A DNA stretch of 46,429 bases, from assembly GCA_017463445.1 (NCBI GenBank), contig JAFTPF010000045.1:1-46429 (forward strand). The letters are read 5' to 3'. A program made the translations under genes and the position numbers. Source of the DNA: Clostridia bacterium. Lineage in GTDB: Bacteria > Bacillota > Clostridia > Oscillospirales > CAG-272. Below are positions 33,524-41,299 of the stretch, one piece after another (position 1 is the stretch's first letter; each line of letters opens with the position of its first letter). Below the pieces are notes generated by a model. The model ran no database searches, had not been told where the DNA came from, and saw nothing but the letters and a program-made list of their open reading frames with translations.

Positions 33524-34012
33524 ATGATGAATAAACCACAAGATGATCGCGACAGTATTGTCGCACAGTATTCGGTGATGGTCTGGCGGATCGCACTCTC
33601 CCGCACCAGGAGAGAGGACGCTGCCGAGGAAGTGTATCAGGAAACCTTTTTGCGTTTATTTCGCGAAGAACGCACGTTCAAGGACGAAAACCACTGCAAA
33701 GCTTGGCTGATCCGCACCACACTGAACTGCTGCAAACGCTATATGTCTGCCGCATTTCGTAACGAGACGCTGAGTCTGGAGGACGTAAGCGAAACTCTGA
33801 CACTTCCCGAAGAAAAACGCGGTGTGCTGGAAGCACTGCTCCGCTTACCTGCCAAATACCGCATTCCCATTCAACTGTACTATATTGAGGGCATGGATGC
33901 CGAGGAATGTGCACGAGTGTTAAAGCTCCGTCCCGGATCGTTCCGCTCGCGACTATCCCGCGGCAAAGCTATGCTGAAAGAAGCATTGAAAGGAGAAGGT
34001 ATCTATGTTTGA
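33524..34012 (+). CDS. ECF-type RNA polymerase sigma factor
   Basis: A 162-aa sigma-70-like factor, starting at ATG 33524 after AAAGGGGG. Region 2 (AEEVYQETFLRLFREE, then KAWLIRTTLNCCKRYM) and region 4 (KYRIPIQLYYIEGMDAEECA, then LKLRPGSFRSRLSRGKAML) are clear. It overlaps the next gene by 8 bases. Upstream, TGCAAC and CGGG 14 bases apart loosely resemble an ECF promoter, so it may promote itself; that is weak. Confidence 0.92.
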   Translation: MMNKPQDDRDSIVAQYSVMVWRIALSRTRREDAAEEVYQETFLRLFREERTFKDENHCKAWLIRTTLNCCKRYMSAAFRNETLSLEDVSETLTLPEEKRGVLEALLRLPAKYRIPIQLYYIEGMDAEECARVLKLRPGSFRSRLSRGKAMLKEALKGEGIYV

Positions 34013-35351
34013 TAAAGAACCCCTCGACCGCAACGATGCGCTGGGGAAAGAGCTTCAGGATGTAGGTAGTCAGATGACACCTCCGCCCGCTTTGGAAAAA
34101 GCGGTCATTTCCGGCATTCCTTTCGCTCCCCGAGTGCACGCCTCAACCCACGTTAAACGATTCACGAAAGCCGTATTGGTATACGCGGTTTGCATCGCAC
34201 TCCTTTTGGGGAGCGTCCATTTCATCGCCTCGCTTCTGGGGGGAAGCGATCCCGTCCCCGGCAATCCGACCACGGATGTTACCGATCATTCCCGGGAACC
34301 GCACCACAACACCTCTGATTCTCTGCCGAACACAGAGTCCACGGCCGCTCCGCAGCCCGAAACCGAGCCCGCGCCCGCAATCACCGATGAGCCTCCTGCT
34401 ACCGCCGAGCCGGAAACCAAGCCCGTTACTGAAGCCTGCACGCACGAAGAAGTGATCGACGCCGCAGTCACCGCTACCTGCACCGCAACCGGTCTGACCG
34501 AAGGCAAGCACTGCCGACTCTGCGGCGAGATTTTGGTGAAGCAGGAGACCGTCTCCCGTCTGGATCACGTTTACGAAACCTCGGTCGTTGCGCCCACCTG
34601 TAGCAAGGACGGCTATACTCTGCACAAATGCGCCTGTGGAGCCTCCAAAAAGACTGATCCCACCAATAAGACCCACCGCCACGACGTACAGCGTGTGGAG
34701 GCAGAGGACGTAGACAGCGACGGCAACCCCATCATCGAGATGCAAAATCGCTGTACCGTCTGCAACCAAAAATTCATCGATTACGGAAACGCTGACCGCA
34801 GAGGCGGCGTGATCAGCCCAGTTCGCTACTACATCAGCGGAAACTACGACAAGCCCGGCGATTGGGTGCTGGTCATCAGCGGAAGCGGTGCAATGCCCGA
34901 CTATTCGGATAACAGCCTGCCACCGTGGGATTTCTACCTGTTCGGCATCCGCAAGATCATCATCGCAGACGGCATTACCACGATCGGAGCGTACTCCTTC
35001 ACCGCCTCGGACAACGCAGTCACCGAGCTGGAGATGGGCAAAGACGTAAAGGTGCTAAAGCAAAGCTGCGTCAAGGGTCTGAAGCTGGAGACCATCCGAC
35101 TGGGCGAAAATGTGCAAAGACTGGAAAGTAGCGGATTCAGTTATTCCAAAACCCAAAACGTATATTGGCCTGTCACGCTGACCTACATCGGCGACAGCGC
35201 TCTTCCCGCTTACGCGACCATCCACTATCAGGGCACGCAGGAACAGTTCAAGCGTATCACTTGCTATTCCTGGCCAAGCGATATAACCATGGAAGAGCGT
35301 CTCAGTTACTCTCCGGAATTGTGGAACAACATCCGTTACAATGCTTGGTAA
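34005..35351 (+). CDS. Membrane-anchored surface protein, probable anti-sigma partner
   Basis: A 448-aa protein with a 50-residue cytoplasmic head, a membrane helix at about 54-78, a Pro/Thr/Glu-rich stalk (about 80-140), two CxxC-type surface repeats (CRLCGEILVKQETVSRLDH, CACGASKKT), and a C-terminal LRR_5-like domain (IIIADGITTIGAYSFTA, LEMGKDVKVLKQSC). Translation is coupled to the sigma gene by an 8-base overlap. The layout equals that of the pair at 18098-21446. The head is the expected sigma-binding part, but I see no zinc-binding anti-sigma motif. The surface repeats also resemble those in the remnant at 9579-10362. Confidence 0.85.
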   Translation: MFDKEPLDRNDALGKELQDVGSQMTPPPALEKAVISGIPFAPRVHASTHVKRFTKAVLVYAVCIALLLGSVHFIASLLGGSDPVPGNPTTDVTDHSREPHHNTSDSLPNTESTAAPQPETEPAPAITDEPPATAEPETKPVTEACTHEEVIDAAVTATCTATGLTEGKHCRLCGEILVKQETVSRLDHVYETSVVAPTCSKDGYTLHKCACGASKKTDPTNKTHRHDVQRVEAEDVDSDGNPIIEMQNRCTVCNQKFIDYGNADRRGGVISPVRYYISGNYDKPGDWVLVISGSGAMPDYSDNSLPPWDFYLFGIRKIIIADGITTIGAYSFTASDNAVTELEMGKDVKVLKQSCVKGLKLETIRLGENVQRLESSGFSYSKTQNVYWPVTLTYIGDSALPAYATIHYQGTQEQFKRITCYSWPSDITMEERLSYSPELWNNIRYNAW

Positions 35352-35409
35352 CTGCCGCATCCAAATGATACTTTGCTTGTCTTTTTTGACAAAAAGATTA
35401 AGAAAACAA

Positions 35410-35502
35410 CTCCGAACGACACGCACACGGCGTCGTTCGGAGGAAAAGTTAATTGGTTCTTATAGTAGTACAGAGTAGCACAGCTCCACTGCGCTACTCT
35501 GT
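35410..35502 (+). terminator. Two hairpins after the membrane surface-protein gene
   Basis: CTCCGAACGAC pairs with GTCGTTCGGAG (35410-35442). ACAGAGTAGC pairs with GCTACTCTGT (35470-35502) followed by TTTTTT, the likely intrinsic terminator; its end overlaps the last codons of the converging gene. Confidence 0.88.
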
Positions 35503-36099
35503 TTTTTCATTCATAATTGACTTACGGCTTCGATCTTTCTCGCGCCTTCGATATCGAAAGTATTCCCGCGGCCAGAAACCCACGGCGGCAATCAATGAAC
35601 ATATGCCCACCAAACCGGGAAGCAGGATCAGGCTGATCTTTACCGTCTGCCATCGAAACGTACGAATGGCGGCGTTGGTCTCATCGGGCGTAAAATAGCC
35701 CCTCTCTCCATCGGCAACGCCAATCATAAGATATGCGCCGTAGCGGGAGTCTCTCACATACTGTACGGTTACCGTATCTCCAACGGAGAGCGCATCCAGA
35801 CCGTAGGTCTTAGCATCGGAATTTTGAACGTAGAACGTCCTGCCGTCCTCCAGCGTCAGCACGAAATGCGTGTTTTTGCGGGTTCGCTGAATTGTCTCCA
35901 CCTGCAAAAGTATGCCTTTGACTTCCTCAATGTCAGCGGCATCATAGATCGGCTGTGCAACAAATACGGTAACAGCAAGCACTGCCGACAAGCCTGCCCA
36001 CAACAGAAGTCCGATCAGCGACAGTCTGAGGAGATATTTGCGAAACTTTGCCAGCGAGTGACGTACCGATTGGGGATATCGCTTCTTAACCTTTTTCAT
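35494..36099 (-). CDS. Two-helix membrane protein, DUF3592-like
   Basis: A 201-aa protein with membrane helices at about 27-48 and 157-178 and a beta-rich part between (ILLQVETIQRTRKNTHFVLT and following), which resembles the extracytoplasmic domain of DUF3592 proteins. Both ends are very basic. It follows rtcB by 12 bases and is probably co-transcribed. Function unknown. Confidence 0.75.
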   Translation of the reverse strand: MKKVKKRYPQSVRHSLAKFRKYLLRLSLIGLLLWAGLSAVLAVTVFVAQPIYDAADIEEVKGILLQVETIQRTRKNTHFVLTLEDGRTFYVQNSDAKTYGLDALSVGDTVTVQYVRDSRYGAYLMIGVADGERGYFTPDETNAAIRTFRWQTVKISLILLPGLVGICSLIAAVGFWPREYFRYRRREKDRSRKSIMNEKTE

Positions 36100-36111
36100 C
36101 GGTCGGATTCC

Positions 36112-37320
36112 TCACTCTTCCCTGCCCGCCTTGAAGTTGTACAGCGGGCGGAGGATCTTTTCCACCTCTGCGGTAGATCCCAGCTGGGAGAGGATGGCTT
36201 CCATGGGCTTGTAGACCATGGGCGATTCGTCCAGGGTATCTGCACCTACCGAGGTGGTGAAGATGCCCTCCATCTCCTTCTTGAACTGGCTGACGGTGAA
36301 GTGATTCTTCGCCTCGCTGCGGCTCATCAGGCGTCCTGCGCCGTGAGGAGCGGAGCAGTTCCAGTCCTCGTTGCCCTTGCCGACGCAGAGCAGGCTGCCG
36401 TCCCGCATATTGATGGGGATGAGTAGTCGCTCCCCCGCCATTGCCGAGACAGCACCCTTACGGAGGGTGCCGTGGTCCAGGTCGATATAGTTGTGGATGG
36501 TGGTGAAGCTCTCCTCTTCGTGGAGTTTCATCTCTTTTAATATCGTGCGAGCCATAGCGCGGCGGTTGAGGTCGGCATACGACTGTGCGACGCCCACGTC
36601 GTGGAGATAATCGTCCAGATCCTTGCCCTCCACATAGGCAAGCTCTCGGGGGATATTAGTGCGCTTGACGTTTTTCAGCTTCTTCAGCTCGGCACTGATG
36701 TCCTTGGTGCGCCCCTCCCGCTTGAGAGCCGCCACCAGCAGACGCTCGTCTGATTCGGAGCTTTGGTTTAAGCGATCATAGCCCAGCTTCTGATAATACT
36801 CGGCGATCTGCTTGCCGAGGTAACGGCTGCCCGAGTGGATGACCAGATAGAGATTGCCCTCATCGTCTTGGTCGATTTCGATAAAGTGGTTACCGCCGCC
36901 CAGGGTGCCGACCGAGTGGATGGCGCGGTCTTCGCTTACATGATGGTAGCAGCGTAGCTCCTCAGCGTCAAACTCCCGTGCCATGGGGTGAGGCTTTTCA
37001 CGGATGCGCATCCCCGAAGGGATGTTGTCTCGGATGACCCGGTCCAGGCGGGCGAAGTCGATCCTCTGCTCGGTAAGACGGACAACGTGCATTCCGCAAC
37101 CGATGTCCACGCCCACCAGATTGGGGACGATCTTGTCGGTGACGGTCATAGTGGTTCCGATGGTACAGCCCGCGCCCGCGTGAACGTCGGGCATCAGACG
37201 GATCTTCGCACCTTCGGTGAAGGGCTGGTTGCAAAGGGCAATGAGCTGACCGGTGGAAGCGGGATCGAGGGTATCCGCAAAGACCTTGGCGGTGTTGTAT
37301 TTTCCTTGGATCTCGATCAT
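36112..37320 (-). CDS. rtcB: RNA-splicing/repair ligase RtcB
   Basis: Joins 2',3'-cyclic phosphate or 3'-phosphate RNA ends to 5'-OH ends using GTP and manganese. The start at 37320 (MIEIQGKYNTAKVFA) follows AAAGGAG and gives 402 aa, normal for the family. Motifs present: LMPDVHAGAGCTIG, NLVGVDIGCGMHVV (metal Cys), LGGGNHFIE, VIHSGSRYLG, and NCSAPHGAGRLMSR with the guanylylated His. No rtcA or RtcR regulator lies nearby. A membrane-protein gene follows in the operon. Confidence 0.95.
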   Translation of the reverse strand: MIEIQGKYNTAKVFADTLDPASTGQLIALCNQPFTEGAKIRLMPDVHAGAGCTIGTTMTVTDKIVPNLVGVDIGCGMHVVRLTEQRIDFARLDRVIRDNIPSGMRIREKPHPMAREFDAEELRCYHHVSEDRAIHSVGTLGGGNHFIEIDQDDEGNLYLVIHSGSRYLGKQIAEYYQKLGYDRLNQSSESDERLLVAALKREGRTKDISAELKKLKNVKRTNIPRELAYVEGKDLDDYLHDVGVAQSYADLNRRAMARTILKEMKLHEEESFTTIHNYIDLDHGTLRKGAVSAMAGERLLIPINMRDGSLLCVGKGNEDWNCSAPHGAGRLMSRSEAKNHFTVSQFKKEMEGIFTTSVGADTLDESPMVYKPMEAILSQLGSTAEVEKILRPLYNFKAGREE

Positions 37321-37402
37321 AAGTTGGCTCCTTTCTGCATTCATATAAACGTTCCCCGATGCGGTCAAGCGGAGCACCGAAAGATGCTCGGGGCGTTTTT
37401 TT

Positions 37403-37431
37403 ATTCTATCACAGATCTCCTCCGTTGTCAA
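37403..37431 (-). promoter_or_regulatory. Sigma-A promoter of rtcB
   Basis: TTGACA (37431-37426), 17-base spacer, TAGAAT (37408-37403) on the minus strand. The roughly 75-base leader can form GAGCAUC-UUUC-GGUGCUC, which overlaps by two bases a longer CCCCGA/UCGGGG pairing. Confidence 0.85.
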
Positions 37432-37554
37432 GCGAGCAATATCACATCGAAGCAGACGGTACAAAACAGTCAAAATATACCAAGATCTATTCGTTTCTTT
37501 GTTAAATTTAGACCAATATTTTGTTACGAAATTGTTAACAATTCGAAAATCCTA

Positions 37555-37582
37555 TTGCAATTTTTCCGCCGTGTGATACAAT
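37555..37582 (+). promoter_or_regulatory. Promoter of the discoidin-like lipoprotein gene
   Basis: TTGCAA (37555-37560), 16-base spacer, TACAAT (37577-37582). Confidence 0.7.
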
Positions 37583-37626
37583 GAAATCAACGGTATATAC
37601 CGAAATATGTTTGGAGGTAATCCCCC

Positions 37627-38724
37627 ATGAAGAAACTTCTTTCCGTACTGCTGGCACTTACGCTGAGCAGTGCAGTCCTGGTGGCTTGTACCGGCGAAGC
37701 CGCAGAGTCTACCCCTGCCGACACCACCACCGCCGCACCTACCACCACTACCCAAGCACCCGCCGCCACCACTACGGCTCCCGTTACCACCGAGACTCCC
37801 ACTCCCGGCACCGACGAGCCCGTTCCCGGCACCGACGAGACTCCCGCTCCCGATGTTGATACCACCGGCGCTACCAACATCAACGCCATCGAAGGCGTTG
37901 ACGCTCGCGTCTATGCGTTCGAGTATCCCTCCGAGTTCGGCGGCAGCACCGTTGCTCTGATCTACTACTTCGAAGACAAGACCACTAACCTGCATACCGA
38001 CATGGCCACCACCATTACCAATGGCGGCTATGCTGTTGTTTACATCGACGGCGAGGCGTATAAGATCGAAAACTATGCAAACGGCGCGCCTTGGTTCCGT
38101 ATGGACGTGGAGACCCCCGGCGCAACTCTGATCTCCGGTCTGTCCTACGAGATTACGGTTTACGTTTACAATGCCGAGGAAACTCTGGTATACTATACCG
38201 ACACCGTATCCAAGGTATCCGAGCTGTCCACCGCCAATGCGCCCGAGCGTGAGGCACTGAACGTTGAGCTGCCCGAGAATCTGACCAAGGTCACCGCTGA
38301 CGCTACCACCGCAACTGTTGAAGGCTTCAGCTCTCAGTGGGGCGACGGTGCTACCTCCAATCTGTTCGACGGCAATACTACTACCACCAAGATCGGCGGT
38401 AACACGAGCGGCACTGTGACCGTGACCTTCTCCCTCACCGAGGCTGCTACCGTTACCCACTACACCCTGTACACCGGCGGCGATACCGCTACCAACGGTG
38501 CGCGTAACCCCTCCGCTTGGACGCTGTACGGCGAAGTAGACGGCGAATGGGTCGAGCTGTCCACCGTTACGGCGACCAAGACTCACGTTACCGGTCTGGC
38601 TGCCACCAACAGCACTCCCTACTCCTACGCTGTGACCAACGCAAAGGCTTGCCAGAACTACAAGATCGTGTTCACCACCGGCAGCGCATTCCAGCTCAAC
38701 GAGATGGAGCTTTTCGTAGGTTGA
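37627..38724 (+). CDS. Secreted lipoprotein with a C-terminal F5/8 type C-like domain
   Basis: A 365-aa lipoprotein. The signal peptide (MKKLLSVLLALTLSSAVLVA) leads to a lipobox Cys at 21. A Thr/Pro-rich low-complexity stalk follows (about 30-80, repeated PTTTT and PGTDEP), then a beta domain (about 85-205) and a C-terminal discoidin/CBM32-like domain (NLFDGNTTTTKIGG, TVTFSLTEAATVTHYTLYTG, PSAWTLYGEVDGEWVEL, YKIVFTTGSAFQLNEMEL) that usually binds carbohydrate or wall glycans. GGAGG lies before the ATG. Codon use is strongly biased toward one codon per residue, suggesting high expression. Confidence 0.88.
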   Translation: MKKLLSVLLALTLSSAVLVACTGEAAESTPADTTTAAPTTTTQAPAATTTAPVTTETPTPGTDEPVPGTDETPAPDVDTTGATNINAIEGVDARVYAFEYPSEFGGSTVALIYYFEDKTTNLHTDMATTITNGGYAVVYIDGEAYKIENYANGAPWFRMDVETPGATLISGLSYEITVYVYNAEETLVYYTDTVSKVSELSTANAPEREALNVELPENLTKVTADATTATVEGFSSQWGDGATSNLFDGNTTTTKIGGNTSGTVTVTFSLTEAATVTHYTLYTGGDTATNGARNPSAWTLYGEVDGEWVELSTVTATKTHVTGLAATNSTPYSYAVTNAKACQNYKIVFTTGSAFQLNEMELFVG

Positions 38725-38737
38725 TCCAATCCAACTC

Positions 38738-38765
38738 AAACAGACTGTCCTCGGGCAGTCTGTTT
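38738..38765 (+). terminator. Terminator of the lipoprotein gene
   Basis: AAACAGACTG pairs with CAGTCTGTTT over an 8-base loop and is followed by a T-run. Confidence 0.93.
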
Positions 38766-38813
38766 TTTTGCGTTTTGTAGGGAGAAGCAGGTGCGCTAGG
38801 GCAAGGGGTGTCC

Positions 38814-38850
38814 TGAAAAAAGACCGCCTACGGAATGATGCCGTAGGCGG
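38814..38850 (-). terminator. Terminator of the GH127 gene
   Basis: CCGCCTACGG (38824-38833) pairs with CCGTAGGCGG (38841-38850). On the minus strand a TTTTTT run follows. Confidence 0.92.
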
Positions 38851-38856
38851 AACTGT

Positions 38857-40716
38857 TTACTTGGGCAGCTCGGTCATGCGCAGGTTCGTGCAGCCATAGG
38901 GCTTCATCCGAACAGGCATGGTCTCCGAGATGGGCTCGCGGCTGTGGGGGACTTTAGCGCACAGATCGTTGTAACCCTCCTCATAGCCCCAATCGATTTG
39001 ATACAGGGGTGCGGTGATCTCCACAGGCGGATGCTCCGAGGAGAAGGGATAGTCCACAATCTCGTTTTCGGTGACGGTACACTCGCCCTCGCCGAACGCC
39101 CAGTTCCACGGGGATCTCGGGTAGATCTCATAGTCGCAATAGGGATATTTCCGCACTACACCGTGACGTTCGTATTCGTATTTCTTCCACTCCTCGTCGA
39201 TGTGTACCGAGTAGTAGAGCGGACCGCGGCGGAGGGCTGCCATCTGTCGGGGACGCTCCTCGAAGACGATGTCGAAGTCCATGGAAAGCTCCACGGTGGT
39301 CTCGCCCTCCCAGATGCGCTCTATGCGGGCGATCTTCCCTGCTTCCACGGAAATGCCGTCCAGGGTGGCGTTCTTCGCCCAGACGGGGATGCGAACCTCC
39401 AGCGCGAAGCAAACGGGGGAGGAGGTCTTGACGGTATACTTGCCGCTGTTTCGGAAGGGATAGAGGGTGTCCAGGGAAACTTCAACCTCTGCGTCTTTGA
39501 TGGTAGTCTTGACCGTGGCAGGTGCGAGAGCGGCGGAGAGAATGGAGTCTTCGCCCGAGAGAAAGATATGCCAAGCAAATTTCGGCCAGCCCTGATTGAA
39601 GTTAGCGGTACAGCAGCCGTAGTTGGGCTCCAGTCCAAAGAGGTGCGCCTCCTGATTGTTGGTGCCGAAGATGGGCTTGCCCGCAAAGCGGACACACGCC
39701 ATTTGATTGGTCATTTGATCGTACTGGTGGGTCCACATATCAGGGGAAGTAGTGGCGGGAAGGGCGTTGTATGCCAGCGTCTCCAAGCGATCCAGCCAGA
39801 CGGGATTGCCGGTGAGCAGAAAGATCTCCTCATAGGAGTACATCGCCTCCACCACGCCACAAAGCTCGGTACCCTGAATGGGGCTGTCGCCTGCCAGATT
39901 CTCGTCGCCGGTGAAGTGTCCGACGGCGGTACCGTGGTATTTTTGCAAAAATCCCAGCATCTTCTCCGCAAAGGCTTCACCCTCGGCGACACGGTCGCCG
40001 ATGCGTCCGCCCAGCACCTCGGATTTGATCGCCATGGCGAGATTGACCACGTGGGTCTGATAGTTCCAGTCGGTGTGAGGCTCCTGATCCATCCAATTGT
40101 CGAAAAGATCACGGTAGCCGGTGCCCTGCACACGAAGCATATGCGCCAGATAAGGGAGCCACTCCTCGCCCGTGCGGTCGTAGAGCCAATAGATGGAGAC
40201 GAGTCCCTCGAACCAGCGAGCCGCCGCCCAGTTGAAGAGGGTGTTGCCTCGGATATGAAGCATCAGATTGTGGAGCGCACGGCGCACAGCGTCCTCGATG
40301 CGCTCGTCCACCCACTCGTCGGTGCGGGAGCATTCGTAGTAGACCACCAGCACCTTGCAGATGAGGAAGGTCGCCCAGACGTCGTAGCGGCTCCGCTCGT
40401 GATCCTCACAGGGGCAGATCCAGCCGTCGGGCTTCTGCCGTTCCAATATGCCGTCGATGTAGCGTTTGGCACGGGCTTTCAGATCCTTGTCATCGAGAAG
40501 CCACGCTAACGGAATGAAGCCGTCCAGCCAGTAGGGGACACGCTCCCAGCCGTCGCAGTCGCCGCCGATCCAGCGGGAGTCACGGATGTCGGACCACATC
40601 TTGTCAAGGTTTCCCGAAAGCCCCTCTGCTTGAATGCGAAGCTGCTGTTTCAGCCATCCATCCGGCTTCAGTGCGGTTGCGGGATAGGTGCGGTATTTTG
40701 GGGGTGTAAATTGCAT
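38857..40716 (-). CDS. Glycoside hydrolase family 127-like (beta-L-arabinofuranosidase, DUF1680)
   Basis: A 619-aa cytoplasmic hydrolase; there is no signal peptide. The start at 40716 (MQFTPPKYRTYPATALKPDG) follows GGAGG. Family features are WLKQQLRIQAEGLSGNL, an alpha/alpha toroid (about 30-400) with LAYNALPATTSPDMW and the cysteine motif GLEPNYGCCTANFNQGWPKF, where GH127 members use Cys and Glu for a zinc-dependent mechanism, and beta-sandwich domains after about 420. Likely substrates are arabinofuranosides from plant glycans, but the family also contains other activities. It has its own promoter and terminator. Confidence 0.88.
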   Translation of the reverse strand: MQFTPPKYRTYPATALKPDGWLKQQLRIQAEGLSGNLDKMWSDIRDSRWIGGDCDGWERVPYWLDGFIPLAWLLDDKDLKARAKRYIDGILERQKPDGWICPCEDHERSRYDVWATFLICKVLVVYYECSRTDEWVDERIEDAVRRALHNLMLHIRGNTLFNWAAARWFEGLVSIYWLYDRTGEEWLPYLAHMLRVQGTGYRDLFDNWMDQEPHTDWNYQTHVVNLAMAIKSEVLGGRIGDRVAEGEAFAEKMLGFLQKYHGTAVGHFTGDENLAGDSPIQGTELCGVVEAMYSYEEIFLLTGNPVWLDRLETLAYNALPATTSPDMWTHQYDQMTNQMACVRFAGKPIFGTNNQEAHLFGLEPNYGCCTANFNQGWPKFAWHIFLSGEDSILSAALAPATVKTTIKDAEVEVSLDTLYPFRNSGKYTVKTSSPVCFALEVRIPVWAKNATLDGISVEAGKIARIERIWEGETTVELSMDFDIVFEERPRQMAALRRGPLYYSVHIDEEWKKYEYERHGVVRKYPYCDYEIYPRSPWNWAFGEGECTVTENEIVDYPFSSEHPPVEITAPLYQIDWGYEEGYNDLCAKVPHSREPISETMPVRMKPYGCTNLRMTELPK

Positions 40717-40771
40717 AGTGCTATCCTCCATGTGAGTTTTTCGGTTCAGGTCCCTTGTTGGGGTTAATTTT

Positions 40772-40800
40772 ATGATAGCATGTATTCGCCGATTTGTCAA
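40772..40800 (-). promoter_or_regulatory. Sigma-A promoter of the GH127 gene
   Basis: TTGACA (40800-40795), 17-base spacer, TATCAT (40777-40772) on the minus strand. Confidence 0.85.
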
Positions 40801-40857
40801 GAGTTGGCGCGAATCTTTCCGCTAGATAAAAAATGCGGACAAAGGAAGAAAAAGGGG

Positions 40858-40886
40858 TTGATTTTCAAGCTGTACTGTGGTACAAT
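40858..40886 (+). promoter_or_regulatory. Promoter of the 88-aa membrane protein gene
   Basis: TTGATT (40858-40863), 17-base spacer, TACAAT (40881-40886), 36 bases before the ATG. Confidence 0.72.
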
Positions 40887-40921
40887 AGAGATAATACAAT
40901 AAGATCGGACGGAAAACAGTT

Positions 40922-41188
40922 ATGTTCAAAAAAAAGAAGAAAACGGAAGTTGTCGAGGAAGTGGCGACTCCCGAAGCAGAACCGGAAAAGCCGGGCAAGA
41001 AATTCCCTGCCCTGCCCATCGGCGATTCTGCAGCGGCGGGACTGATCGCCGTGATCTTCGCCGCAGTGGGAGTACTGCTCTGCGTCAAGACCTGCAAAGC
41101 GGCAAATCCCAAGGAAAAGAAGCCGAAAAAGCCCAAGAAGGAGAATAAGGCGAAGTCTATGACTGCGCCCGAGGTCTCCGAAAAGTAA
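40922..41188 (+). CDS. Small single-pass membrane protein, 88 aa
   Basis: A short protein with a charged N-terminus (FKKKKKTEVVEEVATPEAEP), one membrane helix at about 38-56 (AGLIAVIFAAVGVLLCV) and a very Lys-rich C-terminal tail. No strong ribosome binding site is seen (GGACGGAAAACAGTT), but promoter and terminator frame it well. Family unknown. Confidence 0.72.
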   Translation: MFKKKKKTEVVEEVATPEAEPEKPGKKFPALPIGDSAAAGLIAVIFAAVGVLLCVKTCKAANPKEKKPKKPKKENKAKSMTAPEVSEK

Positions 41189-41197
41189 CGATATACG

Positions 41198-41227
41198 AAA
41201 ATCGCACGATTCCTTCCGTGCGATTTT
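41198..41227 (+). terminator. Terminator of the 88-aa protein gene
   Basis: AAAATCGCACG pairs with CGTGCGATTTT over an 8-base loop, then a T-run. Confidence 0.92.
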
Positions 41228-41272
41228 TGATTTTTCGAAAAAGGGGGGACGCTGGGAGGCGTTTGCAATTTT

Positions 41273-41297
41273 AAAAGCCGCCCGAGGGCGGCTTTTT
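41273..41297 (-). terminator. Terminator of the HtrA-like protease gene
   Basis: AAAAGCCGCC pairs with GGCGGCTTTT over CGAG; directly after the stop of the minus-strand gene at 41300, with Ts on both sides. Confidence 0.9.
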
Positions 41298-41299
41298 GC

